Shown: positions 16,395 to 25,199, counted from the stretch's first letter. The stretch is 64,000 bases of DNA from UBA6627 sp965248675 (GCA_965248675.1 CBDFJZ010000008.1:1736001-1800000); one strand, 5' to 3'. The notes: generated by a model from the sequence alone, not told the origin. Numbers and translations: made by a program.

Positions 16395-16503
16395 CTCGCG
16401 GATCGCCGCGACGCTCGCGCACCGCGACGTCAACCCGAGTCACGACTGTTGTCAGTGAGGCTGCGCCGACGGCGTTGGTGCGGTCGATCACCCGCTGATC
16501 GCT

Positions 16504-17568
16504 TCAGATCGGTTTGATCTCTCGCGTCACCGCCTCGGTGCCGCCGCCCCAGGTCGGTATGAACGTCGCCTTGATGCCCACCCCACCGGTGACCACGATC
16601 AGGATGTCCCCCGCGGAGCGCGCGACCGCGACGTCATCCTGCTCAGCCGCCCCGTCGACGAGCCACTGCGAGGGGAGCCGCGCCTCGGCGAGCAATGCTT
16701 GCTGGAGCGTCGCGCGTCCCCATCCGTGGTCGCTCAGCATGCGAGCGCTCTCCGGCGGGAGCAGCACGAGCGCCTGACCGCTGCCCAGCGTTCCGCGCGC
16801 CCCGCGGTTGCCCGCGAGCGTCATCGAGTGGGCAAGCGTCGTCACGAGCTCCTCGGGGTTGCTGACCGACAGCACGACCTCGGCGCTGCCGACCGCGCCG
16901 ATCGCGGTCACGGTGCTCGTCGCAGCGTCGAAGCCCCGCTCGACGTGGAGCGGCGGCCACGGACTGTCCGCCTCGTTCTCCGCGATGCACCAGCCGTACT
17001 TCCCCGGCTGGCCGTGCGTCGCCATGTCGCCGCTGCCGGGGATCGCCAGTCCGACGTTCTGCAGCACCAGTCGGATCGCGCGCCCGATCGTCGCGTTCGC
17101 CCGCGCGCCCTGCCCGAGGACGTTCGCGCCGGCGTTGATCGCGAGCTCCTCGACGATCCGCCCGTTCACGATGATCAGCGGCGCGGCCGCGCCGGTTGTC
17201 GTCTGCACACCCAGCAGGTTGAACGAGGGATCCGCGACCGCCTGCAGCGCGGCCGCGACGACCGGCAGGTAGCGCGCCTCGCAGCCGGCCATCACCGCGC
17301 AGGTCGCGACGTCCCACAGCGTCGGCGCTACGAACGAGGGCATGAGCGTCTCGAACGCGCTGTCGGGCGGCAACGTGCACGGCGCGAGCATCGCTGCGAC
17401 GCGCCTCGAGGTGGGTGGGACCAGCGGCAGGCCGTCGCCGAGGCCGGAGCCGTAGAGCGCCTCGTTCGCACCCTCGAGGCTCTCGAAGCTGTCCAGAGCG
17501 AAGTCGCCGATCCGCTCGCGGAAGGGGCGGATGTCCGGGAGCGCGGGCTCGGAGCTAGGCCTGGCCAC
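16504..17568 (-). CDS. Uncharacterised protein of the UGSC-selenoprotein operon (paralogue B)
   Basis: A 354-residue protein clearly related to the preceding gene product (17555-18658). Shared blocks are LPLVPPTSRRV, CAVMAGCEARYLPVV (one invariant cysteine), NATIGRAIRLVLQNVG, PGSGDMATHGQPGKYGWC (second invariant cysteine) and AENEADSPWPPLHVERGFD. No catalytic family is recognised. Its GTG start lies 14 bases inside the upstream paralogue's end, so both are translated from one message. Its conserved association with a UGSC-motif selenoprotein suggests substrate-binding or carrier subunits of a selenium-dependent enzyme. That function is inference. Confidence 0.6.
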   Translation of the reverse strand: MARPSSEPALPDIRPFRERIGDFALDSFESLEGANEALYGSGLGDGLPLVPPTSRRVAAMLAPCTLPPDSAFETLMPSFVAPTLWDVATCAVMAGCEARYLPVVAAALQAVADPSFNLLGVQTTTGAAAPLIIVNGRIVEELAINAGANVLGQGARANATIGRAIRLVLQNVGLAIPGSGDMATHGQPGKYGWCIAENEADSPWPPLHVERGFDAATSTVTAIGAVGSAEVVLSVSNPEELVTTLAHSMTLAGNRGARGTLGSGQALVLLPPESARMLSDHGWGRATLQQALLAEARLPSQWLVDGAAEQDDVAVARSAGDILIVVTGGVGIKATFIPTWGGGTEAVTREIKPI

Positions 17569-18658
17569 GGTCGTAGACCGAGCGCACCGGCGTGCCGTCC
17601 GCGCGCTCGATGCGCCGCGTCACGGTGTCGGTCATGCCACTGCGGCCGAAGGTCGGGATCCAGCAGGAATGCTTACCGGCGCCGCCGGCGACGATCACGT
17701 TGATGCGCGACCAGTGCTCGGCCATCTGGAGGAACGGTCGCAGCTCGGTGCGCTCCGTCGCCGCGGCCGATCGCGCCTCGATCCAGTCCGCCGCCACGTC
17801 CTCGAGGGCGAGCTGCGAGTACTCCCAGAGCTGGCGCTTCGCGTCGTCCTTCGAGATGCCGTCCCTGGCGATCGCCTCGGCGTGCTCCGGTCCGAACACG
17901 ACGAGGGGCTGACCGCCGTTGCTGCTCATGTTGTTGCTGCCGGGCTGGCGCATCGCCCGCCCGACGGTGGTGAGCAGCCCGCGGCCGGTCACGCTCGCGT
18001 GGTCGTTCACGTTGTGCGGCGCCTCGCAGGCCATGACCGTCACGGTGCTGTCCTCGAGGTCGAATCCCTGCTCGACGTGCAGCGGCTCCCAGGGGTTCGC
18101 CGCCTCGTTCTCGGCCGCGCAGAAGCTGAGCTTCGCCGGCGATCCGTGAGTGGAGCGGTCCCCGTCGCCGGGCACGCCGCCGCCGATGTTAAGGAGGATC
18201 AGCCGCATCGCGCGGCCGATCGTCGCGTTGGCGCGCCAGCCCTGTCCGAAGCAGTTGTACCCGCTGTTGACGTTCAGCTCGCGCCCGACCGGACCGTTCA
18301 GCAGCACCAACACCCCGCAGGGATGCGTCGTCGACTGGATGCCGTTGAGGTTGAACGGCTCCTCGGCGACCGCTTGCACCGCGGTGATCAGCACCAGCAA
18401 GTACTCCGGTCGGCAGCCGGCCATCACCGCGTTGATCGCGATGCGCTCCACCGTCGCCTCGCCGTTCCGAGGCGCCAGCGTCGCGATCACTTCGTCCGGC
18501 TGGCGGTCCACGTACGAGTACATCTCCTCGACGCGGGCTCGCGTAGGGGGCAGGAACGGGAGGCCGTCGGTCCAGCCCTGCGTCTCGAAGAAATCGATCA
18601 CTGCGTCGAGCGAGTCCTCGATCTCGACGATCGGCGGGAGATCGAGGTTGGCTGACAT
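17555..18658 (-). CDS. Uncharacterised protein of the UGSC-selenoprotein operon (paralogue A)
   Basis: A 367-residue protein with the same blocks as paralogue B: TDGLPFLPPTRARVEE (about 30-45), INAVMAGCRPEYLLVL, NCFGQGWRANATIGRAMRL, PGDGDRSTHGSPAKLSFC, then AENEAANPWEPLHVEQGFD. At the C-terminus are INVIVAGGAGKHSCWIPTFG and SGMTDTVTRRI. The C-terminal glycine-rich block followed by a cysteine could be a ligand site. It has no predicted membrane segment or signal peptide, so it is likely cytoplasmic. It begins 107 bases downstream of the selenoprotein stop codon and overlaps paralogue B, forming an operon. Confidence 0.6.
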   Translation of the reverse strand: MSANLDLPPIVEIEDSLDAVIDFFETQGWTDGLPFLPPTRARVEEMYSYVDRQPDEVIATLAPRNGEATVERIAINAVMAGCRPEYLLVLITAVQAVAEEPFNLNGIQSTTHPCGVLVLLNGPVGRELNVNSGYNCFGQGWRANATIGRAMRLILLNIGGGVPGDGDRSTHGSPAKLSFCAAENEAANPWEPLHVEQGFDLEDSTVTVMACEAPHNVNDHASVTGRGLLTTVGRAMRQPGSNNMSSNGGQPLVVFGPEHAEAIARDGISKDDAKRQLWEYSQLALEDVAADWIEARSAAATERTELRPFLQMAEHWSRINVIVAGGAGKHSCWIPTFGRSGMTDTVTRRIERADGTPVRSVYDRGQA

Positions 18659-18765
18659 CGCGGGCCCTCGCCTTGCTGCTTCGTGGTCGTGCTCGCGCGA
18701 GCCGACGTGTACGCGCCGGCTCGGATCGACCTCGCCGTTCGCGGCGGTTCAGTTGCCGAGGATCG

Positions 18766-19287
18766 CTAACCCAGGATCAGGGCGCTGACGGCGCCGGCGG
18801 CGCGATCCGCCTTCTCGAGCGCCTGCTCCGCTGGCACCCCGCCGAGCGGGTGCTCGATCGTGATCACGCGCAGGTCCGAGAAGCCCATCGACCGGGCCTG
18901 CAGCCGCGAGAGTTGCTCGAATTCACCGGTCGCCAGGGTGACCGTGGGGACGCCGCGCTTCTCGAGGGCCACCGCTGCGTGGATACTCCACGCGGTGCAG
19001 GATCCTCAGTCGGCACTCCCGAGGAGTACCCAATCGCACCCCTCGACGAGCTCGTCCTCCACCTCGGACGGTGTCGGACCGTTGGTCACCTTCTGCGCGA
19101 CGACGGTCTTGATCACGCCGTAGTCGACCGCAAGCCGATCGGCGATCGCGCCGAGGATCAGATCGGCGTGCTGCTTCTGATTGGCCAGAATCCCGACGCG
19201 TGACTCGCGGAGGTTCTGCATTTCGCTGTTGAGCGCTTGTTGTTCCGGCCCCGTGGCGGTGGGGTTGTAGACCTGCATCGTTGCCAT
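18766..19287 (-). CDS. UGSC-motif selenoprotein (UGA decoded as selenocysteine at codon 94)
   Basis: Two apparently separate frames are one 173-residue protein split by an in-frame TGA at 19006-19008. Across the TGA the product reads GSAD-U-GSCTAWSIHAAVAL. This matches the UGSC family (seleno)proteins, which are named for the redox motif U-G-S-C (Sec94, Cys97). The N-terminal part (ESRVGILANQKQHADLILGA) is a flavodoxin- or receptor-like alpha/beta start. The part after the motif, RGVPTVTL then RVITIEHPLGG, resembles the C-terminal selenocysteine region of glycine/betaine reductase GrdB (U-G-T-C, IPVV, HPLG). A hairpin with its loop 18 bases after the UGA serves as a likely SECIS. Start ATG at 19287. 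Role: a probable Sec/Cys redox centre of an unknown reductase. Confidence 0.85.
18970..19008 (-). promoter_or_regulatory. Candidate bacterial SECIS element
   Basis: Directly after the UGA (19006-19008), the minus strand can form CACC (18999-18996) with GGTG (18973-18970), then GCGTGG with CCACGC as a six-pair upper stem, closed by the loop AGTAT at 18987-18983. The loop starts 18 nucleotides after the UGA, the same spacing as the GGUCU loop of the E. coli fdhF SECIS. The loop contains the GU pair expected for SelB binding. Three unpaired bases (18976-18974) sit on the 3' side. Confidence 0.7.
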
Positions 19288-19323
19288 TGCGCGCCCCCGA
19301 TCAGCCCTCGATGGTCGCTGAGC

Positions 19324-19366
19324 ATCATACCGCCTGCCAGGCGGGGATTGCCGTGGCCCGGGCCAC
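19324..19366 (-). promoter_or_regulatory. Possible promoter -10 and hairpins upstream of the selenoprotein operon
   Basis: TATGAT (minus strand, 19329-19324) lies 36 bases before the selenoprotein ATG and could be a -10 box; the -35 is weak. Just upstream are a six-pair hairpin with a three-base loop (19330-19344) and the 14-base perfect palindrome GTGGCCCGGGCCAC (19353-19366). These could terminate transcription from the upstream ccr gene, so the operon might have its own promoter. Confidence 0.3.
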
Positions 19367-19413
19367 CGCAACAAGTTGGCGGGGGGCGCCCGCTTCCGGC
19401 GTGGCAGCGCGGC

Positions 19414-20673
19414 TTAGACGTCGATGTCGGTCTGGCCCTCCTCGGTGGCGTTGACCAGGATCGACATGTTTCCGGGCGGGTGCGCGTTCTCGTGCATCAG
19501 CTGGTGCGCGTCGCCGACCTCCGAGAGGGGGAAGGCGCGGGAGAGCGCGGGGTCGATCTCGCCGTCGATCACCATCTGGTTTAGCGACTGGCACTGCTCC
19601 ACGTTCGCGAAGTGCGAGCCTTGGAGGCGCTTCTGGCGCATCCACAGGTAGCGCAGGTCCACGTCGGCGTTGTAGCCGCTGGTGCCGGCGCAGATCACCA
19701 CCATGCCGTCATTGTCGGCCATGAAGATCGAGGTCGGGATCGTCGCCTCGCCCGGGTGCTCGAAGACGATCTTGGGGCTCTTGCGCTCGCCCAGCTCCTC
19801 CCAGAACTTCGCACCGAAGGCCCGCGCGCCCTGCATCCACTCCCCGAACGCCTCGGCGTCGTCGATGTCGGGGAGCCGGCCCCAGTGGTCGAAGTCCTTG
19901 CGGTTGATCACGCCCTTGGCGCCCAGCTGGTAGCAGAACTCGTACTTGTCCTGGCTCGAGACGACCGCGATCGGGATGCCGCCGCGCGCCTTCACGATCT
20001 GGATCGCCATCGAGCCGAGGCCGCCGCTGCCACCCCAGATCAGGACCGGGTCGCCCTCGTTGACGACGTGTGGCGGCCAGCCCACGAGCTGGCGGTAGGC
20101 GGTGGCGCCGACGAGCATGTAGGCGGACGCTGCCTCCCAGCTGAGCTGCGCGGGCTTCTCGTGCACCTGGTAGCGGTCGACGAGCGCGAACTGGGCGAAA
20201 GAGCCCCAGTTCTCCTCGTAGCCCCAAATCTTCGCCGTGCTGCTGGTCATCGGGTCGGCGCCAGCCGCGATGTCATCGGCGTCCTCGTCCCACATGCCGC
20301 AGGAGAGGACGACCCGGTCGCCGACTTTCACGCTGCCGACCTCGTCGCCGGTCGCCCAGACGATGCCCGACGCATCCGAGCCGCCGATGTGGAAGTCCTC
20401 CTCGGCGCCCTTGCGCTGCCGCGCGCCGATCACGTTGACCGGCGCGCCGAGGGCGGCCCACACGTTGTTGTAGTTGACGCCGGCGGCCATCACCCAGACC
20501 AGCACCTGGCGCGGGCCGACCTCGGGGACGTCGACCTCCTCGATCGCGAAGGCCTGCTTCGGGTCGCCAAACCGCTCGGCGCGAATCAGCGAGGCGTGCA
20601 TCTTGGTCGGGACGTAGCCCAGCGGCGGCGTCTCGCCGAGCGCGTAGATCTCTTGCTCGGTGGTCGTGGTCAT
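19414..20673 (-). CDS. ccr: Crotonyl-CoA carboxylase/reductase
   Basis: A 419-residue medium-chain dehydrogenase/reductase of the crotonyl-CoA carboxylase/reductase type. It reductively carboxylates crotonyl-CoA (or acrylyl-CoA) with NADPH and CO2 to ethylmalonyl-CoA. Blocks include AAGVNYNNVWAALG (about 64-77; an asparagine of the CO2 pocket), DASGIVWATGDEV, KIWGYEENWGSFAQFA (pocket Glu), VLIWGGSGGLGSMAIQIVKA (NADPH loop) and QGSHFANVEQC (pocket His). These fit carboxylating members rather than plain enoyl reductases. It is the first gene of the minus-strand series leading to the selenoprotein. Its role could be acyl-CoA extension or disposal of enoyl-CoA. Confidence 0.88.
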   Translation of the reverse strand: MTTTTEQEIYALGETPPLGYVPTKMHASLIRAERFGDPKQAFAIEEVDVPEVGPRQVLVWVMAAGVNYNNVWAALGAPVNVIGARQRKGAEEDFHIGGSDASGIVWATGDEVGSVKVGDRVVLSCGMWDEDADDIAAGADPMTSSTAKIWGYEENWGSFAQFALVDRYQVHEKPAQLSWEAASAYMLVGATAYRQLVGWPPHVVNEGDPVLIWGGSGGLGSMAIQIVKARGGIPIAVVSSQDKYEFCYQLGAKGVINRKDFDHWGRLPDIDDAEAFGEWMQGARAFGAKFWEELGERKSPKIVFEHPGEATIPTSIFMADNDGMVVICAGTSGYNADVDLRYLWMRQKRLQGSHFANVEQCQSLNQMVIDGEIDPALSRAFPLSEVGDAHQLMHENAHPPGNMSILVNATEEGQTDIDV

Positions 20674-20796
20674 GGGGAGTCCTCTGCTTGACCGAGGGTG
20701 GGCGTCGGCCCGGACCTCGGGGACGGCGTGCGGTGCGCGTATCCTAGCCGACTGCCATCGATATGTTCGATGCCCGCTCTTGCGGGAAGGTCAGCG

Positions 20797-21243
20797 ATGT
20801 CAGGACCCTTCGTCCGCGCGACCGCGATCGCCGTGCTGCTGTGGCGAGAGCATCTGCTGGCAGCTCGCTACCCTCACGCGGATGGCGCGTTCTATCGCCC
20901 ACTCGGCGGCGGCATCGAGTTCGGCGAACGCGCGGTGGACGCGGTTCGTCGTGAGTTCCTCGAGGAGCTCTGGCGCGAGATCGAGGTAGTCGAGCAGCTT
21001 GGCGTCGCCGAGAACATTTTCGAGCTGGACGGTGAGCCCGGGCATCAGGTGATGTTCGAGTTCATCACCGGTTGGCCAGACGGCCACGAGCCCGCGGACC
21101 TCGAGCCGCTCCTCGGTCGAGAGGAGAACGGCGAGCTGATCGACGCACGCTGGCTCCCGCTGAGCGAGGTCCTAGCGGGCTCGTACACGCTCTACCCGGA
21201 TGGGCTGGCCGAACGTCTCGAGGCCTGGCTCGCGACCAGCTAG
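20797..21243 (+). CDS. NUDIX hydrolase
   Basis: A 148-residue NUDIX protein with a near-canonical Nudix box running from GGGIEFGERAVDAVRREFLE to EL and beyond (about residues 32-54), which binds Mg2+ and the pyrophosphate of an X-linked nucleoside diphosphate. The box ends EELWREI instead of EExG, a minor deviation. The ATG at 20797 is used because GGGAAGG lies upstream; the longer frame from 20698 is not supported. A hairpin (CCCGC/GCGGG) sits just before the ribosome site. Its stop overlaps the convergent glnD by four bases. Confidence 0.85.
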   Translation: MSGPFVRATAIAVLLWREHLLAARYPHADGAFYRPLGGGIEFGERAVDAVRREFLEELWREIEVVEQLGVAENIFELDGEPGHQVMFEFITGWPDGHEPADLEPLLGREENGELIDARWLPLSEVLAGSYTLYPDGLAERLEAWLATS

Positions 21244-23576
21244 TTCACCCTGGGTTCGAGTGCGGCGATCGCGTCGAGCACGCGCCCTTCGAGGCGCTCG
21301 ATCTCGTCGGGCCCTTCGATCCGACGGCCGTTCTCGCGCTGGATGTAGAAGGCGTCGAAGACCTCGGGGCCGAGCGTGTCGACTTTGGCGAGGTGAATGT
21401 CGATCCCCAGCTCGTGGAGCACGCGCGTGATCGCGTGGAGGAGACCGGGCCGGTCCTGCGCGGTCACTTCGAGCACGGAGTACGCGTCCGACGCCGCGTT
21501 CTCGACGTGCACCGTGGGTTCGATCGTTCGAGGCGGGGCGGGGTAAGTGCGGCGCATCTGAACGATCCGCTCGTCGAGCGGGAACGAACCATCGAGGACC
21601 TGCGGGATCGCCTCGAGGATGCGAGTCCAGCGACGTTCGTCGATCTCGTGGCCGAGCGCGTCGCCGACGTGCCAGACCTCGATCGCGATCCCGTCGTCGC
21701 GGGTGTAGGCGACGCCGCCGAGGACGCTTGCCTGGTGCGCGGCCAGCGCGCCGGCCAGTGACTGCAACAACCCGGGGCGGTCCTCGCTGACGATCGTCAG
21801 CCGGTCGATGCCCTCGAGCTGGTCGCGGCGGATGCCGACGCCCTGCGAGCGTGCCTCACTCACGAGCGTCATGTGATCGCCGATCGTTTCCGCCGGTGTG
21901 CTGAGCAGGTAGCCGGGTTCGATCTGGCTCGCGTGCGCGGCAACCTCGGCCGGGGAGAAGCGGTCCGCGAGCGCCGCCTGCGCCCGCTCGAGGCTGCGCC
22001 CGGTGTCGAGGGGTCGCGCTCCGACCTCGACGAGCACGGCCAGCACGCGCTCGTAGAGCGAGCGCATGAGCTGTGCCTTCCACGCGCTCCAGACCTCGGG
22101 GCCAGTGGCGCGCGAGTCCGCGATCGCCACGAGGTAGAGCAGGTGCAGGATGCGCGGCGTGCCGACCGCCTCGGCGACCTCGCTGATCACGCGCGGGTCG
22201 GCGATGTCGCGGCGGGTGGCGACCGAGGGGAGGAGGAGGTGCTGCTCGACGACGGTGACGAGGCGCTGTGTGCGGGCGGCGTCGAGGCCGGCTCTGGCGC
22301 AGAACCGCTCGGCGATCACGGCGCCCGCGGTGGAGTGCTCCTCTTCGCGGCCCTTGCCCACGTCGTGGAGGAACGCGGCGAGTAGCAGTTCGTCGCGGTC
22401 GCCGATCGCCCTCGCGACCTCCACGGTGCCCGTGCCGTCGCCGTCGTGGTCGGCGAGGTAGGCGGCCTCGGCGACGGTGCGCAGCAGGTGTGTGTCGATC
22501 GGGTGGGTGTGAAACGGAGCGACGTGGCGGCGAGCGCGCAGCGTCTCCCACTCAGGGATCAGGCGTTCCAGCCAGTCCGCACGGGGCAGCGGATCGAGCT
22601 CGACGGTCATCGTTTCGTCGGCGACACGCCGGAGCGCGTCGCGGAGGGCGTCGAGGTCCGGCGGATCCTCCGCCGGTCCGGAGGCGGCCGCGCCGGTCGA
22701 GCGGTGCCAGAGCTGCCACCAGCGGCGGCCGCCGGGCCTCGCGTCCAGCGCGACGCTCGCGGCACTGTCGACCTCCCGCATCGCGAGGTAGAGCGCGCGC
22801 GCGCTGTCGAGCGGCGCCTCGCCGAGCCACGCGGCGACGCGCGGCGCGAGGTCGTCGCGGAGGGTGTCACCCGGCCGCTCGGCGAGCGCGTGGATCGCCT
22901 GTCGGGTGGCGAGCAGGCGCTCGCGGATGACCTCGAGATCGGGCGTAAGGGTGGGGCCGACGTCGGCCTCGGTCCGCTGCTCGGCTCGGGCGAGCCAGTG
23001 AATGAACTGGAGCTGGCGGAGTCCGCCGCGGGAGGTCTTGACGTTGGTCGCCTGGACCTGCCATGGCTCGGCGCGCTGGAGCGCCTGGTGTCGCTCACGC
23101 AACCCGGCGAGCAGTCGCCGGCGCCGCGAGCTCGCGAGGCGGGAGAGGGCGACCTCGAGCTCCCCGAACAAGGCTGCGTCGCCGGCCACGAACCGAGCGT
23201 CCAGCAGCGCCGTGAAGGTCTCGATGTGCTCCGCGGCGAGAGGGATTTCGCCGACGGTGCGTACGGAGTGGCCGACCTTGAGACCGGCGTCCCACAGCGG
23301 GTAGAGGAGCCGCGTCGCGTTCGCCTCGTTCCCTCCGCGCGGGACGAGCAGCATCAGGTCGACGTCGGAATGGCGGCTCTGCTCACGACGGCCGTAGCCG
23401 CCGACGGCGACGACCGCGAAATCTGTTGTGGTTTCGGCCGCTAGCTCGGTGAGCGCCCGATCGAGCGCGTCCGAGGTGAGCCGGCAACGCGCGAGCCCCG
23501 CCTCGCCGACGGGGCCGGGGTCAGTGAGCGCGACGCGCTCGAGAAACGGCGCGAGCGCCGGATGGGATGTTGCCAT
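21240..23576 (-). CDS. glnD: [Protein-PII] uridylyltransferase / uridylyl-removing enzyme
   Basis: A 778-residue GlnD, which uridylylates PII under nitrogen limitation and removes UMP when glutamine is high. Domains in order: nucleotidyltransferase (VGGYGRREQSRHSDVDLMLL, about 56-75), helical GlnE-like linker, HD hydrolase (LLAAFLHDVGKGREEEHS, about 394-411), and two ACT domains (LTIVSEDRPGLLQSLAGAL and LEVTAQDRPGLLHAITRVL). Length is a little below the E. coli enzyme (890). It lies 36 bases after glnB, in the amtB-glnB-glnD operon. A GlnD is consistent with PII uridylylation at the T-loop tyrosine. Confidence 0.96.
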   Translation of the reverse strand: MATSHPALAPFLERVALTDPGPVGEAGLARCRLTSDALDRALTELAAETTTDFAVVAVGGYGRREQSRHSDVDLMLLVPRGGNEANATRLLYPLWDAGLKVGHSVRTVGEIPLAAEHIETFTALLDARFVAGDAALFGELEVALSRLASSRRRRLLAGLRERHQALQRAEPWQVQATNVKTSRGGLRQLQFIHWLARAEQRTEADVGPTLTPDLEVIRERLLATRQAIHALAERPGDTLRDDLAPRVAAWLGEAPLDSARALYLAMREVDSAASVALDARPGGRRWWQLWHRSTGAAASGPAEDPPDLDALRDALRRVADETMTVELDPLPRADWLERLIPEWETLRARRHVAPFHTHPIDTHLLRTVAEAAYLADHDGDGTGTVEVARAIGDRDELLLAAFLHDVGKGREEEHSTAGAVIAERFCARAGLDAARTQRLVTVVEQHLLLPSVATRRDIADPRVISEVAEAVGTPRILHLLYLVAIADSRATGPEVWSAWKAQLMRSLYERVLAVLVEVGARPLDTGRSLERAQAALADRFSPAEVAAHASQIEPGYLLSTPAETIGDHMTLVSEARSQGVGIRRDQLEGIDRLTIVSEDRPGLLQSLAGALAAHQASVLGGVAYTRDDGIAIEVWHVGDALGHEIDERRWTRILEAIPQVLDGSFPLDERIVQMRRTYPAPPRTIEPTVHVENAASDAYSVLEVTAQDRPGLLHAITRVLHELGIDIHLAKVDTLGPEVFDAFYIQRENGRRIEGPDEIERLEGRVLDAIAALEPRVN

Positions 23577-23612
23577 CGACGCTCGCGCCCCATTTCTCTT
23601 GATTGGCGGATG

Positions 23613-23948
23613 CTAGAGGGCGTCCGTCCCGCGCTCGCCGGTGCGGATGCGAACCACATCCTCGATCGGCAGCACGGCAATCTTGCCGTCGCCGGTCTCT
23701 CCGGTGCGAGCAGTCTCCTCGATCGTGGAGACCACACCGGCGACGTCGCCGTCGTCGACGATTACCTCGACGCGGATCTTCGGCACGAACTGCACCTCGT
23801 ACTCCGCGCCGCGGTAGGTCTCGGTGTGACCCCCCTGGCGGCCGAAGCCCTGGATGTTGCTGGCGGAGATTCCGCCGACCGAGTCCTTCAGCGCGTCCCG
23901 CACCTCGTCCAGCTTGAACGGATTGATGTAGGCAATGACCAGTTTCAT
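23613..23948 (-). CDS. glnB: Nitrogen regulatory protein P-II
   Basis: A 111-residue PII signal protein that binds ATP/ADP and 2-oxoglutarate and controls AmtB and other nitrogen targets. Signatures are MKLVIAYINPFKLDEVRDAL, GFGRQGGHTETYRGAEYEVQ (T-loop, modified tyrosine at residue 50) and TGDGKIAVLPIEDVVRIRTG (PII C-terminal signature). It lies 21 bases after amtB, the usual GlnK position, so by context it is glnK-like even though annotation often calls it glnB. Confidence 0.97.
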   Translation of the reverse strand: MKLVIAYINPFKLDEVRDALKDSVGGISASNIQGFGRQGGHTETYRGAEYEVQFVPKIRVEVIVDDGDVAGVVSTIEETARTGETGDGKIAVLPIEDVVRIRTGERGTDAL

Positions 23949-23969
23949 GGAAGTTCCTCTCCGTTCCCG

Positions 23970-25199
23970 CTAGTCCGCGAGGACGTAGCCCTGCTCCTCG
24001 TGGAGCGCGAGGTCGAGGCCCTGTCGTTCCTCTTCCTCGGTGACGCGCAGCCCGATGGTCGCATCGATCGCCCTCGCGAGGAGGTACGACACCACGCCCG
24101 AGTAGGCGATGGCGATGATCACCGACGCGAACTGGTTCCAGAGCTGCCGGGCGTTGCCGAAGAACAGCCCGTCCACGCCGCCGATACGATCCTCCGCGAG
24201 GAACCCGAGCAGTAGCGCTCCGATGATGCCACCGACGAGGTGGACGGCCACCACGTCGAGCGAGTCGTCGAAGTTGAACTGGAACTTGAGCTGGAGCGCG
24301 TAGAAGCAGATCGCGCCCGCCGCGATGCCGATCACCACCGCTGAGAGCGGTGAGACGAAACCGGCCGCTGGCGTGATCGCCACGAGGCCCGCGACGGCGC
24401 CCGAGGCGAAGCCGAGCGCGGTCGGCTTGCCGTGGCGCATGCCTTCCACGATCACCCACGTCGTTGCTGCCACCGCGGCGGCAATCTGCGTGGTGAGGAA
24501 GGCATTGCCGGCTGCCCCGTCAGCAGCGAACGCCGACCCGGCGTTGAAGCCGAACCAGCCGAACCAGAGGATGCCGGCGCCGAGTAAGGTCAGCGGGAGC
24601 GAGTGTGGTCGGATCGCGTCGCGTCGGAACCCGATCCGCGGTCCAAGCACCAACACCAGCGCCAGCGCTGCGATTCCCGCGTTGATGTGGACGACGAGTC
24701 CGCCGGCGAAGTCGACTGCCCCGATCTCGCTGGAGATGAAGCCGCCGCCCCAGACCCAGTGGGCCATCGGCGCGTACACCACGATCGACCAGATCGCGAC
24801 GAAGGCGACCCACGCCGTGAACTTCATGCGCTCTGCGACGGCACCGGCGATCAGCGCGGGGGTGATGATCGCGAACATCATCTGGAAGGAAACGTACGTC
24901 AGGTCCGGGAACTCGAGCCCGTAAATCTCGTTGCCAAGACCGACGTCTCTGACCCCCCAGAGGTCGAGATTGCCGATGAAACTCCAGTCGCCGATCTCGA
25001 CGTTCCCGCTGAAGGCGAGCGAGAAGCCGACGGCGATCCAGGTGATGGTGACGACGCCCATCGCGATGTAGTTCTTCATCAGCATCGCGAGCACGTTCTT
25101 GCCCCGGACCATGCCGCCGTAGAACAGCGCCAGTCCGGGGACCATGAACATTACGAGTGCCGAGCTGGTGAGCAACCAGGCGGTTGAACCCGAATCCAT
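23970..25199 (-). CDS. amt: Ammonium transporter
   Basis: A 409-residue Amt/MEP/Rh-type ammonium channel-transporter with eleven likely transmembrane segments. The pore twin histidines are seen in GGLVVHINAGIAAL and DVVAVHLVGGIIG. FNAGSAFAADGAAGNAF and the start FMVPGLALFYGGMVRGKNVL are typical. The ATG at 25199 is used since GGGAGGGAG precedes it and residues upstream are Arg/Pro-rich. The gene heads the operon with glnB and glnD. A 20-base direct repeat upstream (25299-25340) may be its operator. Confidence 0.95.
   Translation of the reverse strand: MDSGSTAWLLTSSALVMFMVPGLALFYGGMVRGKNVLAMLMKNYIAMGVVTITWIAVGFSLAFSGNVEIGDWSFIGNLDLWGVRDVGLGNEIYGLEFPDLTYVSFQMMFAIITPALIAGAVAERMKFTAWVAFVAIWSIVVYAPMAHWVWGGGFISSEIGAVDFAGGLVVHINAGIAALALVLVLGPRIGFRRDAIRPHSLPLTLLGAGILWFGWFGFNAGSAFAADGAAGNAFLTTQIAAAVAATTWVIVEGMRHGKPTALGFASGAVAGLVAITPAAGFVSPLSAVVIGIAAGAICFYALQLKFQFNFDDSLDVVAVHLVGGIIGALLLGFLAEDRIGGVDGLFFGNARQLWNQFASVIIAIAYSGVVSYLLARAIDATIGLRVTEEEERQGLDLALHEEQGYVLAD

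Noticed and set aside
16699..17703. Plus-strand frame of 334 codons in the selenoprotein operon
   Set aside because: Antisense to the clear paralogue B gene, with arginine-rich low-complexity content.
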